Made by a program: the position numbers and the translations under genes. The notes beneath the pieces are model-generated. The model saw nothing but the letters and a program-made list of their open reading frames with translations, did not search any database and had not been told where the DNA came from. Positions 7,473 through 16,342 of a stretch of 64,000 nt of DNA are shown piece by piece. Source of the DNA: Desulfobacteraceae bacterium UBA2174 (GTDB taxonomy: Bacteria > Desulfobacterota > Desulfobacteria > Desulfobacterales > UBA2174); the NCBI GenBank assembly GCA_002327445.1, contig DCWA01000019.1, forward strand, positions 62,001-126,000. Direction: 5' to 3'. Each line of letters begins with the position of its first letter. Within the stretch, counting starts at the first letter, position 1.

Positions 7473-9653
7473 ATGCCTCCCGCCAAACACCTGACCATCG
7501 CTCTGGCCGGGAACCCCAACTCCGGCAAAACCACCATCTTCAATGCCATCACCGGCACCCGGCAGAAAGTCGGCAACTGGCCGGGGGTCACGGTGGAAAA
7601 GAAGGAAGGACACGTCCAGCGCTTCGGCTATGAACTGTCCATCATCGACCTGCCGGGCACCTACAGCCTCACCCCGTTTTCCATCGAAGAGATCGTGGCC
7701 CGGGATTTCGTCCTGGACGACCGTCCCGACGTTGTGATCGACATCATCGATGCCTCCAACCTTGAGCGCAGCCTCTACTTGGCCACCCAGTTGCGCGAGA
7801 TCGACTGCAAGGTGCTTTTCGCCCTCAACATGGCCGATCTGGCGCAAAGCAACGGGATCCGCATCGATGCCGCCAAGCTTGGCGAACTGTTGGATCTGCC
7901 GGTGGTGTTCACCGTCGGAAACCGGCAGGAGGGGATCGACGAGCTGCTCCAGAAGGCCGTCGGTCTGGCCGAATCCGGGGCGCCGGCGCCGCAGAAACGC
8001 CGGGTGCGCTACAGTCAGGATATCGAGACGGCCATCGGACGGCTGCGCACCTTCATGGCGGGCAACGCCGAGGGCGATCTGCCCTACAACCCGCGCTGGG
8101 CGGCCATCAAGCTGCTCGAGGACGACCGCATTGTTCAGCAGCGGATCCTGGCCGCCGCCGGTCCGGGCGGCCCGAAGATCCTGGAAGAGGCGGAGCGGTT
8201 GCGCCAACAGCTGGCCGACCGCTACGACGATGCGCCGGAAATCGTCATGACGGATGAGCGTTACGGGTTCATCGCCGGCATCATCCGCGAAGTGCTCACC
8301 ACTACCCGGCGTCAGCGGGTGGACACCTCGCGGGCCATCGACAAGGTATTGACGGACCGCTTCCTCGGTTTTCCGATTTTCGTCTTTTTCATCTGGGCCA
8401 TGTTCCAGTTGACCTTCTCTCTCGGCGCCTATCCCATGGACTGGATCGGCGCGGGGTTCGAGGCCGTCGGTGGCCTGATCCAGCGCTGGGTGCCCGAATC
8501 GCTCCTGAGAGACCTGCTGGTGGAAGGGGTGCTGGCCGGGGTCGGCAGCGTGGCGGTGTTCCTGCCCAACATCCTGATTCTCTTCTTCTGCATATCCCTG
8601 TTCGAGGACACCGGCTACATGGCCCGGGCCGCCTTTCTGATGGACCGGATCATGCACCTGGTGGGGCTGCACGGCAAATCGTTCATTCCGATGCTGATGG
8701 GCTTCGGCTGCAACGTGCCGGCCGTGATGGCCGCGCGCACCCTGGAAAGCGAAAAGGATCGGATTCTCACCGTCCTGGTGACGCCCTTCATGAGCTGTTC
8801 GGCCCGGTTGCCGGTCTATCTCGTACTGGCAGGGACGTTTTTCGCCCAGCGGGCCGGCACCGTCATCTTCGGCATTTACCTGCTGGGCATCGTGGTGGCG
8901 ATGCTCTCCGGCCGGCTGTTCCGCAAGACCCTCCTGCCCGGCGCCGACGCGCCCTTCGTCATGGAGCTGCCGCCGTACCGCATGCCCATGCTCAAGAGCC
9001 TCATGATCCACATGTGGGACCGAGCCCGGATGTTCATCCAGAAGATGGGAGGGGTGATCCTGGTGGGGGCGGTGATCGTCTGGGTGCTGAGTTCCTTCCC
9101 GCGGCAGGTGGACTACCGGCAGGACTACGGGGCATTGCGCAACGCCGCGGCGCAGCGGTGGCAGACGCAGATTGCCGCCGCGGATCCCGGCCGGCGCCCG
9201 GTGCTGGAGGCGGAACTGGCTCGGGAGCTGTCCGAACTGCGGCGCCAGCAGCGCACCGAGCAGATCGGGCAAAGCTATATGGGACACATCGGAAAGATCC
9301 TGGAGCCGGTGGTGGCGCCCATGGGCATTGACTGGCGTGGGGGGGTGGCCCTGCTCAGCGGGGTGGTGGCCAAGGAGATTGTCGTGTCCACCATGGGGGT
9401 GCTCTACGCGGCGGAAGCCGATTCCGAGGACGCCCTGGGCCGGGCCCTGCGGGCATCGGGGATGACGCCCCTGGCGGGGTTGGCGATGATGGCCTTCGTG
9501 CTGCTGTATGTTCCCTGTCTGGCCACGGTGGCCGCGGTGCGACGTGAAACCGGCAACCGCTGGATGCTGTTTTCCGTGGCCTACAGCACCGGTCTGGCGT
9601 GGCTGGTGGCGGTGGCCATCTATCAGGGCGGAAGGCTGCTGGGGATCACCTGA
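7473..9653 (+). CDS. feoB: Ferrous iron transporter B
   Basis: A 726-residue FeoB of normal length for Fe(II) uptake across the inner membrane. The N-terminal G domain has G1 GNPNSGKT (residues 13-20), G3 DLPGTYSL and G4 NMAD, followed by the helical GDI-like region. The membrane domain carries the conserved gate motif GFGCNVPAVMAARTLES. A hydrophilic, Gln/Arg-rich insertion (about residues 545-590) precedes the last membrane segments. AGGA stands before the ATG. It is 84 bases downstream of feoA on the same strand. Confidence 0.95.
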   Translation: MPPAKHLTIALAGNPNSGKTTIFNAITGTRQKVGNWPGVTVEKKEGHVQRFGYELSIIDLPGTYSLTPFSIEEIVARDFVLDDRPDVVIDIIDASNLERSLYLATQLREIDCKVLFALNMADLAQSNGIRIDAAKLGELLDLPVVFTVGNRQEGIDELLQKAVGLAESGAPAPQKRRVRYSQDIETAIGRLRTFMAGNAEGDLPYNPRWAAIKLLEDDRIVQQRILAAAGPGGPKILEEAERLRQQLADRYDDAPEIVMTDERYGFIAGIIREVLTTTRRQRVDTSRAIDKVLTDRFLGFPIFVFFIWAMFQLTFSLGAYPMDWIGAGFEAVGGLIQRWVPESLLRDLLVEGVLAGVGSVAVFLPNILILFFCISLFEDTGYMARAAFLMDRIMHLVGLHGKSFIPMLMGFGCNVPAVMAARTLESEKDRILTVLVTPFMSCSARLPVYLVLAGTFFAQRAGTVIFGIYLLGIVVAMLSGRLFRKTLLPGADAPFVMELPPYRMPMLKSLMIHMWDRARMFIQKMGGVILVGAVIVWVLSSFPRQVDYRQDYGALRNAAAQRWQTQIAAADPGRRPVLEAELARELSELRRQQRTEQIGQSYMGHIGKILEPVVAPMGIDWRGGVALLSGVVAKEIVVSTMGVLYAAEADSEDALGRALRASGMTPLAGLAMMAFVLLYVPCLATVAAVRRETGNRWMLFSVAYSTGLAWLVAVAIYQGGRLLGIT

Positions 9654-9717
9654 AGATCCGTTGACGACGGGGGTGGCGGGCTTGCCGGGACATTGCCCAA
9701 ACAGAAAGGAGGCGGCC

Positions 9718-10344
9718 ATGCACGAAGAGATCTGGCAAGGCCTGCGGTGGCTGGGGCACGACGGGTTTGCCGTGACCGCTGGCGGGCAAACCATTGTTTT
9801 CGATCCATACCAGGTTCATGAGTCCATTTCCGCCGATGTGGTGCTGGTGACGCATCCGCACTACGATCACTGCTCACCGGAAGACATCGCCAAGGTGAGC
9901 CACGCGAAGACGGTGATCGTCACCGAGGCCGAATGCGCCGCCAAACTCAAGGGAGATGTGCGGATCATGGCCCCCGGAGACCGTCTGGCGATCGGTCCGA
10001 TTTCCATAGAGGCGGTGGCGGCCTACAACATGAACAAGAAATTTCACCCTCGCGCCAAGCACTGGCTCGGATTCGTGGTGACGCTGGACGGAACGCGGAT
10101 CTACCATGCCGGCGACACGGACCTGATTCCGGAAATGGATGCCATCCGGTGTGATGTGGCGCTTCTGCCGGTTTCGGGAACCTATGTCATGACGGCCGAA
10201 GAGGCCGTCGAGGCGGCTCGTCGCCTCAAGCCCCGGGTGGCGGTTCCCATGCACTACGGCACGCTGGTGGGATCCCGGGCCGATGCCGAGCGGTTCCGGA
10301 AGGGGCTGGAGGGGATCTGCGACGTGCGGATTCTGACGCCATGA
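9718..10344 (+). CDS. Metallo-beta-lactamase-fold metal-dependent hydrolase (UPF0173-like)
   Basis: A 208-residue MBL-fold hydrolase related to UlaG/UPF0173 proteins. The metal motif HPHYDHCSPED fits the HxHxDH pattern, and further ligands are plausible at YHAGDTDLIPEMD and VPMHYGT. The ATG at 9718 is chosen because AAAGGAGG precedes it; a longer in-frame extension runs back into feoB. The substrate is unknown. The stop overlaps the next start as ATGA. Confidence 0.85.
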   Translation: MHEEIWQGLRWLGHDGFAVTAGGQTIVFDPYQVHESISADVVLVTHPHYDHCSPEDIAKVSHAKTVIVTEAECAAKLKGDVRIMAPGDRLAIGPISIEAVAAYNMNKKFHPRAKHWLGFVVTLDGTRIYHAGDTDLIPEMDAIRCDVALLPVSGTYVMTAEEAVEAARRLKPRVAVPMHYGTLVGSRADAERFRKGLEGICDVRILTP

Positions 10345-10775
10345 AGGCTCGGGTTGTCTTTATGGCCCTGGCCGTCTGGCTGCTGGCCGCGGGGGTCTCC
10401 CATGCCGAGCGGTTGGCCGTCACGGCACCCAAGGCCAATGTCCGGGGCGGGCCGGGCGCCGAACATGTGGTAATCTGGCAGGCGGAGCAGTACTACCCGG
10501 TCAAGGCGATCGAGCGCAAGGGACCCTGGTGCCTCTTCGAGGATTACGAAGGGGACCGGGGCTGGCTGCACCAGTCCCTTTTGGGAAAGATCGAAACGGT
10601 GGTCACTGTCAAGGATGCGAGCAACCTGCGTGCCGGGCCAGCCACGACGCACCCCGTGGTGCTCGTGGTCGATGCGGGAGTGCCGTTCAAGGTGCTCGAA
10701 CGCCAGGGGGCATGGCTCCGGGTGCAGCACGGAGACGGGGAAATCGCCTGGATTGCCAAGTCTCTGGTGTGGTAA
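10341..10775 (+). CDS. Secreted tandem SH3-domain protein
   Basis: A 144-residue protein with a signal peptide (VVFMALAVWLLAAGVSHA, cleavage near residue 22) and two bacterial SH3 repeats. Each repeat has the Asn-Val/Leu-Arg-x-Gly-Pro signature (KANVRGGPG, then SNLRAGPA). Such proteins bind peptidoglycan or act as envelope scaffolds; here the role is unknown. It is translationally coupled to the hydrolase gene (ATGA). Confidence 0.8.
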   Translation: MKARVVFMALAVWLLAAGVSHAERLAVTAPKANVRGGPGAEHVVIWQAEQYYPVKAIERKGPWCLFEDYEGDRGWLHQSLLGKIETVVTVKDASNLRAGPATTHPVVLVVDAGVPFKVLERQGAWLRVQHGDGEIAWIAKSLVW

Positions 10776-10822
10776 GAAGACCAGGCCAAGCGCAACGGAC
10801 ACGAGGGTTCAACCCGATAGGG

Positions 10823-10875
10823 CTTATCGGTCCTATCGGTCCTATTGGCCCTATAAGACCTATAAGCCCTATTCC
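10823..10875 (+). repeat. Nine-base tandem repeat (CCTATNNGN type)
   Basis: Six consecutive nonamers fill the gap before the TPR gene: CTTATCGGT, CCTATCGGT, CCTATTGGC, CCTATAAGA, CCTATAAGC and CCTATTCC. The preceding CCGATAGG (10814-10821) is the reverse complement of CCTATCGG, so a hairpin is possible. Confidence 0.8.
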
Positions 10876-10915
10876 TTTTTGAAAACCAACCCCTCATTCA
10901 AGGAGAAAGCGATAG

Positions 10916-11614
10916 ATGGCTGCCGCGGAAAAAAAACCGAGCCGCAAGGAGCTGCTCAAAGAGCCGGACCAATTCATCACCTTCAGCGGCCGGATGATCG
11001 CCTTCGGCCAGAGCCATCAACGTCCCCTGACCTATGCCGCGGTGGCTGTCGCCTGTTTGCTGCTCGGCTTCACCGCCGTTCGCTACTGGGCGGCCCGGTC
11101 CGAGAACCGCGCCGCTGTCCTCCTGGACCAGTACACGGCCCAGTACCAAGTCCGGCGTGCGGCGGCCAAGGATTCACCCGAAAAGGCATGGGAGGCGGTA
11201 CGGGCGAATTTCGAGAAGCTCATCGAGGATTACGGCAACCGCGTGGGCGGCAAGCTGGCGCGCATCCGCTATGCAGACATCTGTTACGAAGCCGGGCGCA
11301 TCGATGACGTCATCCGCCTCTACGAGAAAGCCCTGGCGGATTTCAACGACGCGCCGTTTTACCGTGCCCTGATTCTCGGCAGCCTCGGCTATGCCCATGC
11401 TGAGAAGAAGGACTGGGAAAAGGCGGCAAGCTACCTGTCCGAGGTGGCGGCCGTCCCCGAAGCGCCGCTGCGGGACAAGGCATTGTTCGTTCTGGCCGGG
11501 ATTCACGACGCCCAGGGGCGAGCGGATGCCGCGGAGGCCGCCTATCGCCGGATTCTAGACGAGTTCGGCGAATCCATCTACGCCGCTGCGGCCCGGGAGC
11601 GCGTCAAGGGATAA
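10916..11614 (+). CDS. Membrane-anchored tetratricopeptide-repeat protein
   Basis: A 232-residue protein with one N-terminal TM helix (YAAVAVACLLLGFTAVRYWA, about residues 40-60) and a C-terminal TPR region. Helical pairs of TPR character are visible at ARIRYADICYEAGRIDDVIR, SLGYAHAEKKDWEKAASYL and AGIHDAQGRADAAEAAYRRI. The architecture resembles YfgM-type ancillary proteins of the Sec/BAM pathway, but the resemblance is architectural only. A GGAGA ribosome site precedes the ATG. It ends before a hairpin shared with the convergent regulator gene. Confidence 0.75.
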   Translation: MAAAEKKPSRKELLKEPDQFITFSGRMIAFGQSHQRPLTYAAVAVACLLLGFTAVRYWAARSENRAAVLLDQYTAQYQVRRAAAKDSPEKAWEAVRANFEKLIEDYGNRVGGKLARIRYADICYEAGRIDDVIRLYEKALADFNDAPFYRALILGSLGYAHAEKKDWEKAASYLSEVAAVPEAPLRDKALFVLAGIHDAQGRADAAEAAYRRILDEFGESIYAAAARERVKG

Positions 11615-11641
11615 CCCTCTCCACGGATTTTCGCCTTTCAA

Positions 11642-11676
11642 CCCCAGCGCAGCGCATCTCTGCGGCTGCGCTGGGG
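11642..11676. terminator. Bidirectional hairpin between convergent genes
   Basis: CCCCAGCGCAGC (11642-11653) and GCTGCGCTGGGG (11665-11676) form a perfect 12-bp stem with an 11-base loop, followed by a T-rich stretch. It lies between the TPR gene (plus) and the response regulator (minus), so it can serve both. Confidence 0.75.
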
Positions 11677-11687
11677 CATTTCACTTT

Positions 11688-13154
11688 TCACCGGTTTGAA
11701 AGCGGCGGGCTCTGTTTTATCCGGGGCGGCGATTCAACCCCCTCATTCGAATCAACCGCCAGCTTTTCCGTTTCAATGAGCGCGTTAACATCGATGTCGT
11801 ATTTTTTCAGCTTCTGGTTCAATCCGCTCTTGCCGATGCCGAGAATTTCGGCGGCCCGGGTCTGAACGCCGTCGGCCATGCGCAAGGCCCGTACGATCAT
11901 CTCGCGTTCCACGTTGGCCAGCGTGTCGTAGAGCTTGGCCTCGGCCGGGATGCCTCCCATGCGCAGGGAGGTGCCGATGCTGTCGCGAAACTCCGCCGGC
12001 AGGTCTTCCACGCCGATGGTGTCCCCCGGGCACAGAATCATGGCCCGCTCCACGAGGTTTTCCAGTTCACGGACGTTTCCCGGCCAATGATGGGCGTCCA
12101 GGAGGCGCCGCACATCCGACGACACCCCTGTGATGGGAACCGCGTTCTTGCGTTCCGATGCGTACTTCTTGATGAAATGCGAGACGAGCAGACGGATGTC
12201 TTCCTTGCGCTGCCGCAGGGGCGGCAGGTCGATGTGGACCACGTTGAGGCGATAAAAAAGGTCCTCGCGAAACCGGCCGCGGGTCACTTCCTCGCGCAGA
12301 CGGCGGTTGGTGGCCGCGATGACGCGGATGTCCACGGAAATCGGTTTGGTCCCGCCGACCCGCTCGAAGCTTTTCTCCTGTAGGACACGCAGCAGTTTGA
12401 CCTGCAAGGGGAGGGGCAGATCTCCGATTTCGTCCATGAACAGCGTGCCCTTGTCGGCGAGCTCGAAACGCCCCTTCTTCATCGCATGGGCCCCGGTGAA
12501 GGCCCCCTTGTCATGGCCGAACAGTTCGCTCTCCAGCAGGTTTTCGGCCAGCGCGCTGCAGTTGACCGCCACATAGGGCCCGTCGTTTCGATCGCTGTTG
12601 AAATGGATCGAACGGGCGATCAATTCCTTGCCGGTGCCGCTTTCGCCTTCGATGAGGACCGTGGCGTTGGTGGGGGCCACCTTGGCCACCGTCTCGAAGA
12701 CATCCTGCATCGCCTTGCTTTTGCCGATGATGTTGTCGAAGCTGTAGCGGCGGATCACCGCGGTGCGCAGGCGCCGGTTTTCCTTCACCACCCGGTAGCC
12801 GGCGGTGGCCTTGTGAACGTACAGTACCAGTTGGGCATTGTCGAAGGGCTTGAGGATGTAGTTGTAGGCCCCCTTCTGCATCGCCTCCACGGCTTTGTCC
12901 ACCGTCCCGTAAGCGGTCATCATGATCACCGGCAGGTCCGGGTCGCGCTCCTTGATTTTTGCCAACAGTTCGATGCCGTCCATCTGGGGCATCTTCATGT
13001 CGGTGAGCACCAAGTCGATGTCGGCCGACTCGAGAATCTCCAGAGCCTCCTGGCCGCTGTTGGCCACCATGGTCTCGAAGCCTTCGTCTTCGAGCACGGC
13101 GCTGAGGATCAATGGGTAATTTTTTTCATCGTCCACGATGAGGACGGTTTCCAT
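11688..13154 (-). CDS. Sigma-54-dependent response regulator (NtrC family)
   Basis: A 488-residue activator. The REC domain has acidic pair D8/D9 and phosphoacceptor D52 (VLTDMKMPQMDG). The AAA+ domain carries GESGTGKE (Walker A) and GAFTGA, the loop that contacts sigma-54. A Fis-type HTH closes the protein (TRAAEILGIGKSGLNQKLKK). The start at 13154 is chosen because REC domains begin here and GGGAG precedes it. It is encoded 50 bases downstream of the kinase gene, so the two are the cognate pair. The divergent pilMNOPQ operon makes a PilS/PilR-like role possible, but no pilA promoter is in the window. Confidence 0.93.
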   Translation of the reverse strand: METVLIVDDEKNYPLILSAVLEDEGFETMVANSGQEALEILESADIDLVLTDMKMPQMDGIELLAKIKERDPDLPVIMMTAYGTVDKAVEAMQKGAYNYILKPFDNAQLVLYVHKATAGYRVVKENRRLRTAVIRRYSFDNIIGKSKAMQDVFETVAKVAPTNATVLIEGESGTGKELIARSIHFNSDRNDGPYVAVNCSALAENLLESELFGHDKGAFTGAHAMKKGRFELADKGTLFMDEIGDLPLPLQVKLLRVLQEKSFERVGGTKPISVDIRVIAATNRRLREEVTRGRFREDLFYRLNVVHIDLPPLRQRKEDIRLLVSHFIKKYASERKNAVPITGVSSDVRRLLDAHHWPGNVRELENLVERAMILCPGDTIGVEDLPAEFRDSIGTSLRMGGIPAEAKLYDTLANVEREMIVRALRMADGVQTRAAEILGIGKSGLNQKLKKYDIDVNALIETEKLAVDSNEGVESPPRIKQSPPLSNR

Positions 13155-13204
13155 GCCGATACTCCCTGCCCGGACCAGCCGGGCATGCAACTGCTTTCAA
13201 ATGT

Positions 13205-14719
13205 TCAGGATGCGGTTTGAGTGTCCGGGGCCTCTGGGGGCACCGGCAGGCGGATCAAGGCCCGTACCCCGCCTTCGGGGCGGTTTTCGATGTCAATCCG
13301 GCCGCCGTGGGCTTCGATGAGCTTGCGCACGATACCCAAACCCAATCCCGTGCCGCGTTCCTTGGTGGTGAAAAACGGATCCCAAATTTTGGCCAGCACT
13401 TCCTCGGGGATCCCCTCGCCTTGGTCCTGGACCAAAATTTCCACCGCGGCGTTTTCAAGACGCGTTTCCAACTCAATTTTACCGCCGCCGGGCATGGCTT
13501 GCAACGCATTGATCAAAAGATTGAGAAAAGCCTGGTAAAGCATGTCGCCGTCGGCTTGAAGCGTCGGCAACGCCGGGCCGGAACGCTGTTCGATGACACA
13601 GTCGCGGGCTTCGAACTCCGGAGTGAGGTTGGTGACGGCCTTTTCGATCACCTTTTCGATGCGGCAGGGGGTGAGATGGGGATCCGCCGGGCGGGCATAG
13701 TTGAGAAAGTCGGTGATGATTCCGTTCAGTCGGGTCGCTTCTTCCACGATGATGTCCGCAATGGCGGTGCTTCGGGGGGTGCCGGCGAGTTTTTTCTTCA
13801 GCAGCTCGGCCGAGCTGCGAATGATCCCCAGGGGGTTTCGGATTTCATGGCTCACGGCGGCGATCATCTCGCCCAGGCTGGCCAGGTGGGCGGCCCGGCT
13901 CAGCTCCTCCTTCAATCGCAGCCGTTCCCGGTTGCGTTGCTCGATGATGTGTTCGCCGCGTTTGACCACGAAAATCAGGATGACGAACAACGGGCCCATC
14001 ACCCCGGTGGAAGTGTAGATTACTGAAACCTGGAAATCGAAAATCGCACGGTAGTCGTCGCTGATGTCCTGGGTGATCTCCACGGCTCCGAGGACGGGCC
14101 CGCTCAAGGTCGACAAGGGCCTTTCGGCCCGCAGGGGAGCAAAGGTCACCAAACGGCTTTCCTCGGGAATGCCCAGGAAAATCCGCAGCCAGTTGCCCTG
14201 TTGAACCAACCGGATGGTGGTTTCCCCGGCCAGGGCCGCCGCCAGTTCCCGGCCGCCGGCATCCGTGACGCCAACCCGCGATTCGTCGAAACTGTAGGCG
14301 ATGGTACCGGCCCGGTCATAGATGTTGACCGTTTCCACTTGGAAACTGTGCAGGGTGCTGCGGACTACCTTGTCCATCCGTTCGGCCTGTTCCTCGCGAC
14401 GCAGCTCGATCTGTCCGTAGCGGACGGCCACTGGCAGGATGAACTGGATGAACACCTGATGGTTGAGGTTTTCGATGAGGAGGCGGCTGTAGGCCTCGCT
14501 TTTCTGTCGCAGAAGCTCCCGGGCCCAATGGGTGTTGAGCATGGAGAGCATCAGGGTCCCCAGGAAAACGAGCACCAGGCTGGTGAAGGTAAAATACTTG
14601 ACCAGTCGAAACGGCTTGGCGCGTTCAGTGATGGCGGCTTGCTTGATCGGCAAAGTGTCCAACCGCTGTTCGGGGGATTTCGGTGAGGCGTCGTTGCGGA
14701 CGATCGACCGGATCGGCAA
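13205..14719 (-). CDS. Membrane sensor histidine kinase, partner of the NtrC-type regulator
   Basis: About 500 residues: TM1 (FTFTSLVLVFLGTLMLSML), an extracytoplasmic domain of some 170 residues, TM2 (YTSTGVMGPLFVILIFVV), then HisKA with the phospho-accepting His in AAVSHEIRNPLG and a HATPase with N (NLLINALQAM), G1 (DQGEGIPEEV) and G2 (GTGLGLGIV) boxes. The longest frame begins at a TTG (14719) without a clear ribosome site and only about ten bases from the predicted transcript start, so the true start may be slightly downstream. No PAS domain is evident. The ligand of the outer domain is unknown. Confidence 0.9.
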   Translation of the reverse strand: MPIRSIVRNDASPKSPEQRLDTLPIKQAAITERAKPFRLVKYFTFTSLVLVFLGTLMLSMLNTHWARELLRQKSEAYSRLLIENLNHQVFIQFILPVAVRYGQIELRREEQAERMDKVVRSTLHSFQVETVNIYDRAGTIAYSFDESRVGVTDAGGRELAAALAGETTIRLVQQGNWLRIFLGIPEESRLVTFAPLRAERPLSTLSGPVLGAVEITQDISDDYRAIFDFQVSVIYTSTGVMGPLFVILIFVVKRGEHIIEQRNRERLRLKEELSRAAHLASLGEMIAAVSHEIRNPLGIIRSSAELLKKKLAGTPRSTAIADIIVEEATRLNGIITDFLNYARPADPHLTPCRIEKVIEKAVTNLTPEFEARDCVIEQRSGPALPTLQADGDMLYQAFLNLLINALQAMPGGGKIELETRLENAAVEILVQDQGEGIPEEVLAKIWDPFFTTKERGTGLGLGIVRKLIEAHGGRIDIENRPEGGVRALIRLPVPPEAPDTQTAS

Positions 14720-14734
14720 TGCCGATTCGGTGGC

Positions 14735-14763
14735 ATGTTAGGCAATGCCCTTGGCAAAGTCAA
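14735..14763 (-). promoter_or_regulatory. Sigma-70-type promoter of the kinase/regulator pair
   Basis: On the minus strand TTGACT (14763-14758), a 17-base spacer and TAACAT (14740-14735) match the consensus at five and four of six positions. It would transcribe the sensor kinase and regulator genes. Confidence 0.5.
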
Positions 14764-14912
14764 GACGCTGGAGTTTGCTGGTCTTTTAAAACTTGTCCAA
14801 ATAACGGCCTATTACCGGGTCAGCGACCGATATGCCGCCACCGGGGAAGCGCGGTGGGAGGGAGGGGCTACTATATCTGAGGGAAGCCGCGGAGCTGACT
14901 ACCAGATAGCGT

Positions 14913-14947
14913 AATTACATATAATTATCATACAATTATATGTAATT
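14913..14947. promoter_or_regulatory. AT-rich perfect palindrome, candidate operator of the XRE-pil operon
   Basis: AATTACATATAATT (14913-14926) and AATTATATGTAATT (14934-14947) are perfect 14-bp reverse complements around a 7-base spacer. The block has only two G/C pairs per arm in an otherwise GC-rich region. It stands in the 345-base divergent gap, about 118 bases before the XRE-type gene, and is the best candidate operator there. No other gene is seen in the gap. Confidence 0.6.
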
Positions 14948-15064
14948 CGACTTGACTAATGACGTGCGACCCGTGAATGATATACCATTCTAAAAATCCA
15001 TTCGAAGCGGAGGGCGGAGGCTTTCCTGCCAGAGGCACCCTTCCGGCGATAGGGGCTGAACGAT

Positions 15065-15274
15065 ATGACAACGCGTCCCAATTCCTTGAAAAAAATGCGG
15101 GAATCCCTGCTGATGAGCAAGGCCGAGCTGGCACGCAAGGCCGATGTGTCGCCGATCACCATCTCTCGCATCGAAAAGGGCATGCCCTGTCGTCTGGATA
15201 CCCAGCGCAAAATTCTGATCGCCCTGGGACTGGAACTTTCCGAAAAGGACAGACTGTTCAGCGATCAGGAGTAG
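15065..15274 (+). CDS. Small XRE-type helix-turn-helix protein
   Basis: A 69-residue protein made almost entirely of an XRE/Cro HTH (LKKMRESLLMSKAELARKAD, VSPITISRIEKG). It should bind DNA as a dimer. It lies nine bases before pilM on the same strand and downstream of a perfect AT-rich palindrome, so autoregulation and control of pilMNOPQ is a reasonable inference. Confidence 0.8.
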   Translation: MTTRPNSLKKMRESLLMSKAELARKADVSPITISRIEKGMPCRLDTQRKILIALGLELSEKDRLFSDQE

Positions 15275-15283
15275 AGGGCCGCC

Positions 15284-16342
15284 ATGCTTTTGAGAACGAA
15301 GAAGACCCAGTTGACCGGTCTGGATATCGGTTCGCGAATCGTCAAGGCCGGTGAAATCGTCGAGGGCAAAAAGAAAAAAATCCTGCGCCGCTTCGCCATG
15401 GCCGAGATTCCTCCCGGAGTGATCGAGGACGGGGTCATCAAGGATGCACCGGCCGCGGCCCGGGTGATCCAGGACCTGTTCCGGACCAATGGCTTCAAGG
15501 AACTGAACGTGGCTATCTCCGTGGGCGGCTATTCGGTGATCGTCAAGAAGATCTCCGTACAGACCATGACCGAAGAACAGCTTCATGACACCATCCAGTT
15601 CGAGGCCGAGCAATACATCCCCTTTGACATCAACGATGTGAACCTGGATTTTCAGGTCCTGGGCAAGAACGAGGCCAACCCCAGCCAGATGAGCGTGCTG
15701 CTGGTGGCCGCCAAGAAGGACATGATCGCGGATTATGTCAACCTGGTGCAACAGGCCGGGCTGAACCCCTGCGTCATCGATGTGGATGCCTTCGCCCTGC
15801 AGAACATCTATGAAATCAACTACCCCGATGTGGCGGAAAGCGTCGCCTTGATCGACATCGGCGCCAGCAAGACGAGTCTCAACATTCTCAAAGAGGGCAG
15901 TTCGGTCTTCATGCGCGACGTTTCCCTGGGATGCAGCCAGATCGACCAGCGCATTGTTTCGTTGACCGCCTGCACCGCGCTGGAGGCCGAGCGGATCAAG
16001 CTCGCGCAGCAAACCATGGCGATATCCCCCTCCAACCGGGCGGAGATCGTCACCGGCGTGGTGACCGACTGGTGCAACGAGATCCGGCGTGCCCTGGATT
16101 TTTTCTATTCCACCTACCCGGACGACCAGATCAAGCGCATCGTGCTGAGCGGCGGCGGGGCGCGCGTCGCCGAATTCCGCCGGATGCTGTCCAGCGAAAC
16201 GAGCGCCGTGGTGGAGACCATCGATCCGTTCAGAGCCCTGGAAGTCGAAAAAGGCCATTTTGACGAGGCGTTTCTGGAGCAGGTAGCCCCCCAGGCGGCG
16301 ATTTGCATGGGGCTGGCCATCAGGAAGGTCGATGATAAATGA
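15284..16342 (+). CDS. pilM: Type IV pilus assembly ATPase-like protein PilM
   Basis: A 352-residue actin-like protein with the phosphate-1 motif TGLDIGSRIVKAGEI near residue 12, the second nucleotide-binding segment (VALIDIGASKTSLNIL) and an adenosine-type motif (RIVLSGGGARVAEF). PilM is cytoplasmic and binds the N-terminus of PilN to link the pilus motor to the inner-membrane platform. It begins the pilMNOPQ order with four-base overlaps to the next genes. Confidence 0.95.
   Translation: MLLRTKKTQLTGLDIGSRIVKAGEIVEGKKKKILRRFAMAEIPPGVIEDGVIKDAPAAARVIQDLFRTNGFKELNVAISVGGYSVIVKKISVQTMTEEQLHDTIQFEAEQYIPFDINDVNLDFQVLGKNEANPSQMSVLLVAAKKDMIADYVNLVQQAGLNPCVIDVDAFALQNIYEINYPDVAESVALIDIGASKTSLNILKEGSSVFMRDVSLGCSQIDQRIVSLTACTALEAERIKLAQQTMAISPSNRAEIVTGVVTDWCNEIRRALDFFYSTYPDDQIKRIVLSGGGARVAEFRRMLSSETSAVVETIDPFRALEVEKGHFDEAFLEQVAPQAAICMGLAIRKVDDK

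Noticed and set aside
6840..9794. 984-codon open frame antisense to feoB
   Set aside because: Gly/His/Arg/Gln-rich composition with no domain, exactly opposite a well-conserved gene; a product of high GC content.
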